Source: Solirubrobacterales bacterium (GTDB lineage Bacteria > Actinomycetota > Thermoleophilia > Solirubrobacterales > Solirubrobacteraceae). From it: 7,866 bases of DNA. The stretch lies in contig JAOPZU010000211.1 of assembly GCA_025963955.1 (NCBI GenBank), forward strand, positions 1 to 7,866, in the 5' to 3' direction. Positions 5,885 through 7,866 of the stretch are shown here, one piece after another. The position numbers and the translations under genes are program-made. The notes under the pieces are model-generated. The model saw nothing but the letters and a program-made list of their open reading frames with translations. It made no database searches and was not told the DNA's origin. Numbering within the stretch: the first letter of the stretch is position 1; the number at the start of each line of letters is the position of its first letter.

Positions 5885-7866
5885 TCAGCCCCCCGCCGCC
5901 GGACGGCGGGTCGGGCCGGCTGCCGCGCCCAGCGCGAACTCGCGGCGCAGCGTGTCCCAGCCGGCCTTGCGCCGCTCGTGGCTGGGGGTGAGGTTCCAGT
6001 CCTCCCAGTCGTAGCCGGACGTGCGCAGCAGCGGCTCGTCGCCGGCCTGGACGCTGATCGCGATCCGGCCGGTGCGGCGGGCGCCCATGGTGCCGTTCCG
6101 ACGGCCGCGCAGGACGGCGTGACTCGACGGGTCGCCGTACCCGAGCAGGCTCCAGGGCAGGTGCAGCTCGAGCACGTGGCCGTCGCCCATCACGGTGTGG
6201 CGCTCGTCGAAGCCGGCCGCGGCCGGGTCGCCGGTGCCCCAGCCGAGGAGCGACCGGTCGGCGAACTCGGCGGCGTGGTGACCGTGGCCGGGGACATCGA
6301 GCGGGCGGTTGAGGATCTGGCGCGGCCGGTTCCACGCGCCGCTCCCGGTGTGCATCGCGGCGGCGTCGAAGGGAACGAAGTGGTGCGTGCGGCCGTACAG
6401 CCACGGCAGCGGGTCCAGCCACGTCGCCTGCAGCAGGCGCGCCCGGTTCCCGGGGCCGACGATCACGGCGTGGTCGGCGAGCGGGTCGGCGCCACCGGTT
6501 CCGGGAAGGCCGTGGTTGCCGTGGCCGGAGACGCCGAGCCCGATGCGCACCGGCCGGGTGCGCCAGGCGTCCGCGTCGCGGAAGCGCACGCGCAGCCAGA
6601 GGCCCTCGGCGTCGTGGGTGGCGCGCACGTCCGCGACCGGCCCGCGGGACTCGGCGATCGACTGGCTGCTCGTCGCGGTCCAGTCCTCGTCCCGGCCGTC
6701 GAGGACCTTGCCCGGGGTCGCACCGGACTCCACCGCGAGGACGCCGAAGTGCTCCTCGTTCGTCAGGGCGTTGCGCCACAGCGCGCGGCGCTCCGCGGGC
6801 TGCTCGAGGTCGAGCGTGTTCCACGTGAACTTGAACCACTCGTCCGTCCACTCGAAGAGCACGCCGCCCGCGTAGCGCTCCTCGCGGATCCGGCGCAGCA
6901 GTTTGGCGTCGATGGCGCCGGCCTGCTGCTCGGAGAGGCCGCCCTGGCTGCGGCCGAGCGGGCCGTTGTGGGCCGACCCGAGGCTCGTGGGGACGCCGAA
7001 CTCCGTGATCATCATCGGCATGCCGCGGAAGTGGGCGCGGAGCTGCCGCAGGTAGCCGGCGTACGGGTCCTTGGTGCCGTCGGCGGCCCGCGCGCCCGCG
7101 TACTCGTAGCGGAGGAAGTCGGGGTAGTACGGGTAGGCGTGGAAGCTCGCGAAGAGCCCGCCGGGCCACCGGTGCGTGGCGCGCATGTGCGTCGCGTCGA
7201 CGGACACGCGGTCCTCCTTGCTGAGCGGCTCGGACGGGTGCTTCAGCGGGTCCGTCGTCAGCCAGTTCGTGAAGGTGATGGGGCGGCTCCAGCCGCGCCG
7301 GGCCTCGAGCGTGGCCACGAGGTCCATGCCGGCGGCGATCCAGTCCTCCATCGGGCTCGCGTCAGCGGTGGCGTGGACGTAGCGCCCGCGGAACGGCGCC
7401 ATGCCGCGGTGGATGCGGTTCGTCGACGCGACGGCCGCGGGGTCCCACTCCACCCCGATCGACCAGCCCATCGTCCAGCGGGAGACGTCTGCGGTGTAGT
7501 GCCCGGAGGCGTGGCCGCGGCGGGGCTTCAGGTCTGCGTCCCCGTGGATGACCGCGACCGCGTCGCGCAGCTCGCGCTTCCAGGCGGTCAGGACCGCGTA
7601 CGCGTCCTGCGTGGCGACGAACTCGTCCTCGGGGATCCACACACCGTGCAGGAGGTAGATCGGGCGGGCCGGATGCGCGCGGTCGTACGCGGCGACCGCG
7701 GCGTAGAAGTGCGGCGGCAGGATGGTGTAGACGCGCAGCAGGCGCACGCCGAGCGCGCCCATGCCCGTCAGCCAGCGGTCGTAGTCGGCGCGGGTCGGCG
7801 CGAGCTGCCCCGGGAAGGTCCCCGGCAGCGTCGCCCCCAGGTTCACGCCCGGCCAGAACCGGGCCC
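5885..7866 (-). CDS. Glycoside hydrolase-like TIM-barrel protein with C-terminal beta domain (5' end outside window)
   Basis: A large protein with 659 codons visible and its start beyond the right edge. The GTG at 7846 is not taken as the start: in-frame codons before it read ARFWPG and join a motif-like FWPGVNLGATLPGTFPG, and no ribosome site is seen. Residue numbers here count from that GTG. About 20-345 looks like a (beta/alpha)8 barrel of the clan GH-A type: LGVRLLRVYT (strand 2 region), GVEWDP with Glu133 where an acid/base is expected, FHAYPYY, MMITEFGVP with Glu282 where the nucleophile is expected, and FEWTDEWFKFTWN at strand 8. From about 380 to the end is a beta-rich region, possibly a carbohydrate-binding or accessory domain. 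I do not recognise a named GH family, and hydrolysis is unproven. It is first of the visible genes in an operon with a HEAT protein and a GT2 synthase, suggesting action on the same glycan. Any signal peptide would lie outside the window. Confidence 0.8.
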   Translation of the reverse strand, partial: ARFWPGVNLGATLPGTFPGQLAPTRADYDRWLTGMGALGVRLLRVYTILPPHFYAAVAAYDRAHPARPIYLLHGVWIPEDEFVATQDAYAVLTAWKRELRDAVAVIHGDADLKPRRGHASGHYTADVSRWTMGWSIGVEWDPAAVASTNRIHRGMAPFRGRYVHATADASPMEDWIAAGMDLVATLEARRGWSRPITFTNWLTTDPLKHPSEPLSKEDRVSVDATHMRATHRWPGGLFASFHAYPYYPDFLRYEYAGARAADGTKDPYAGYLRQLRAHFRGMPMMITEFGVPTSLGSAHNGPLGRSQGGLSEQQAGAIDAKLLRRIREERYAGGVLFEWTDEWFKFTWNTLDLEQPAERRALWRNALTNEEHFGVLAVESGATPGKVLDGRDEDWTATSSQSIAESRGPVADVRATHDAEGLWLRVRFRDADAWRTRPVRIGLGVSGHGNHGLPGTGGADPLADHAVIVGPGNRARLLQATWLDPLPWLYGRTHHFVPFDAAAMHTGSGAWNRPRQILNRPLDVPGHGHHAAEFADRSLLGWGTGDPAAAGFDERHTVMGDGHVLELHLPWSLLGYGDPSSHAVLRGRRNGTMGARRTGRIAISVQAGDEPLLRTSGYDWEDWNLTPSHERRKAGWDTLRREFALGAAAGPTRRPAAGG

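Noticed and set aside
6463..6723. Short alternative frames inside the GH-like gene.
   Set aside because: They are Arg/Pro/Ala/Ser-rich, have no motif, and lie wholly inside a well-supported gene.
7844..7846. GTG as the start of the GH-like protein.
   Set aside because: The frame stays open to the window edge, and the upstream codons (ARFWPG) continue a conserved-looking motif, so the true start lies beyond 7866.

Overview
The window is about 7.9 kb of dense, very GC-rich chromosomal DNA. Third codon positions are almost all G or C, and long spurious open frames run on every strand, as in high-GC Actinobacteria. The gene types and protein style remind me most of the Thermoleophilia/Solirubrobacterales branch, but that placement is an impression and was not searched. 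I see no mobile element, tRNA, rRNA, CRISPR array or phage gene. No gap between genes exceeds 45 bases.

Left part (33-1211): a glyoxalase I gene (minus) and a metallo-beta-lactamase-fold, glyoxalase II-like hydrolase (plus) diverge from a 45-bp spacer. Each start codon lies 7 nt downstream of a TANNNT box, with no Shine-Dalgarno sequence. This suggests leaderless transcripts from opposed promoters. Together the two genes could form a two-step 2-oxoaldehyde (methylglyoxal-type) detoxification pair.

Middle part (1255-3370, plus): an ABC1/ADCK/UbiB-family atypical kinase is followed after 10 bp by a VTT-domain (DedA/TVP38-like) multi-pass membrane protein. The pair is probably one transcript concerned with membrane lipids, though substrates cannot be read from sequence.

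Right part (3367-7866, minus): a tight three-gene operon, transcribed right to left. It contains (1) a TIM-barrel glycosidase-like protein whose 5' end lies beyond the right edge, (2) a membrane-anchored HEAT-repeat protein starting 3 nt after it, and (3) a processive-type family 2 membrane glycosyltransferase overlapping the HEAT gene by 8 bp behind a perfect AGGAGG. The gene order suggests a synthase, scaffold and glycan-active-protein module for a secreted or surface polysaccharide. It lacks a visible PilZ domain and does not match a textbook cellulose, PNAG or alginate locus. This is the most interesting part of the window. The operon meets the VTT gene tail to tail, with the two stop codons sharing bases.
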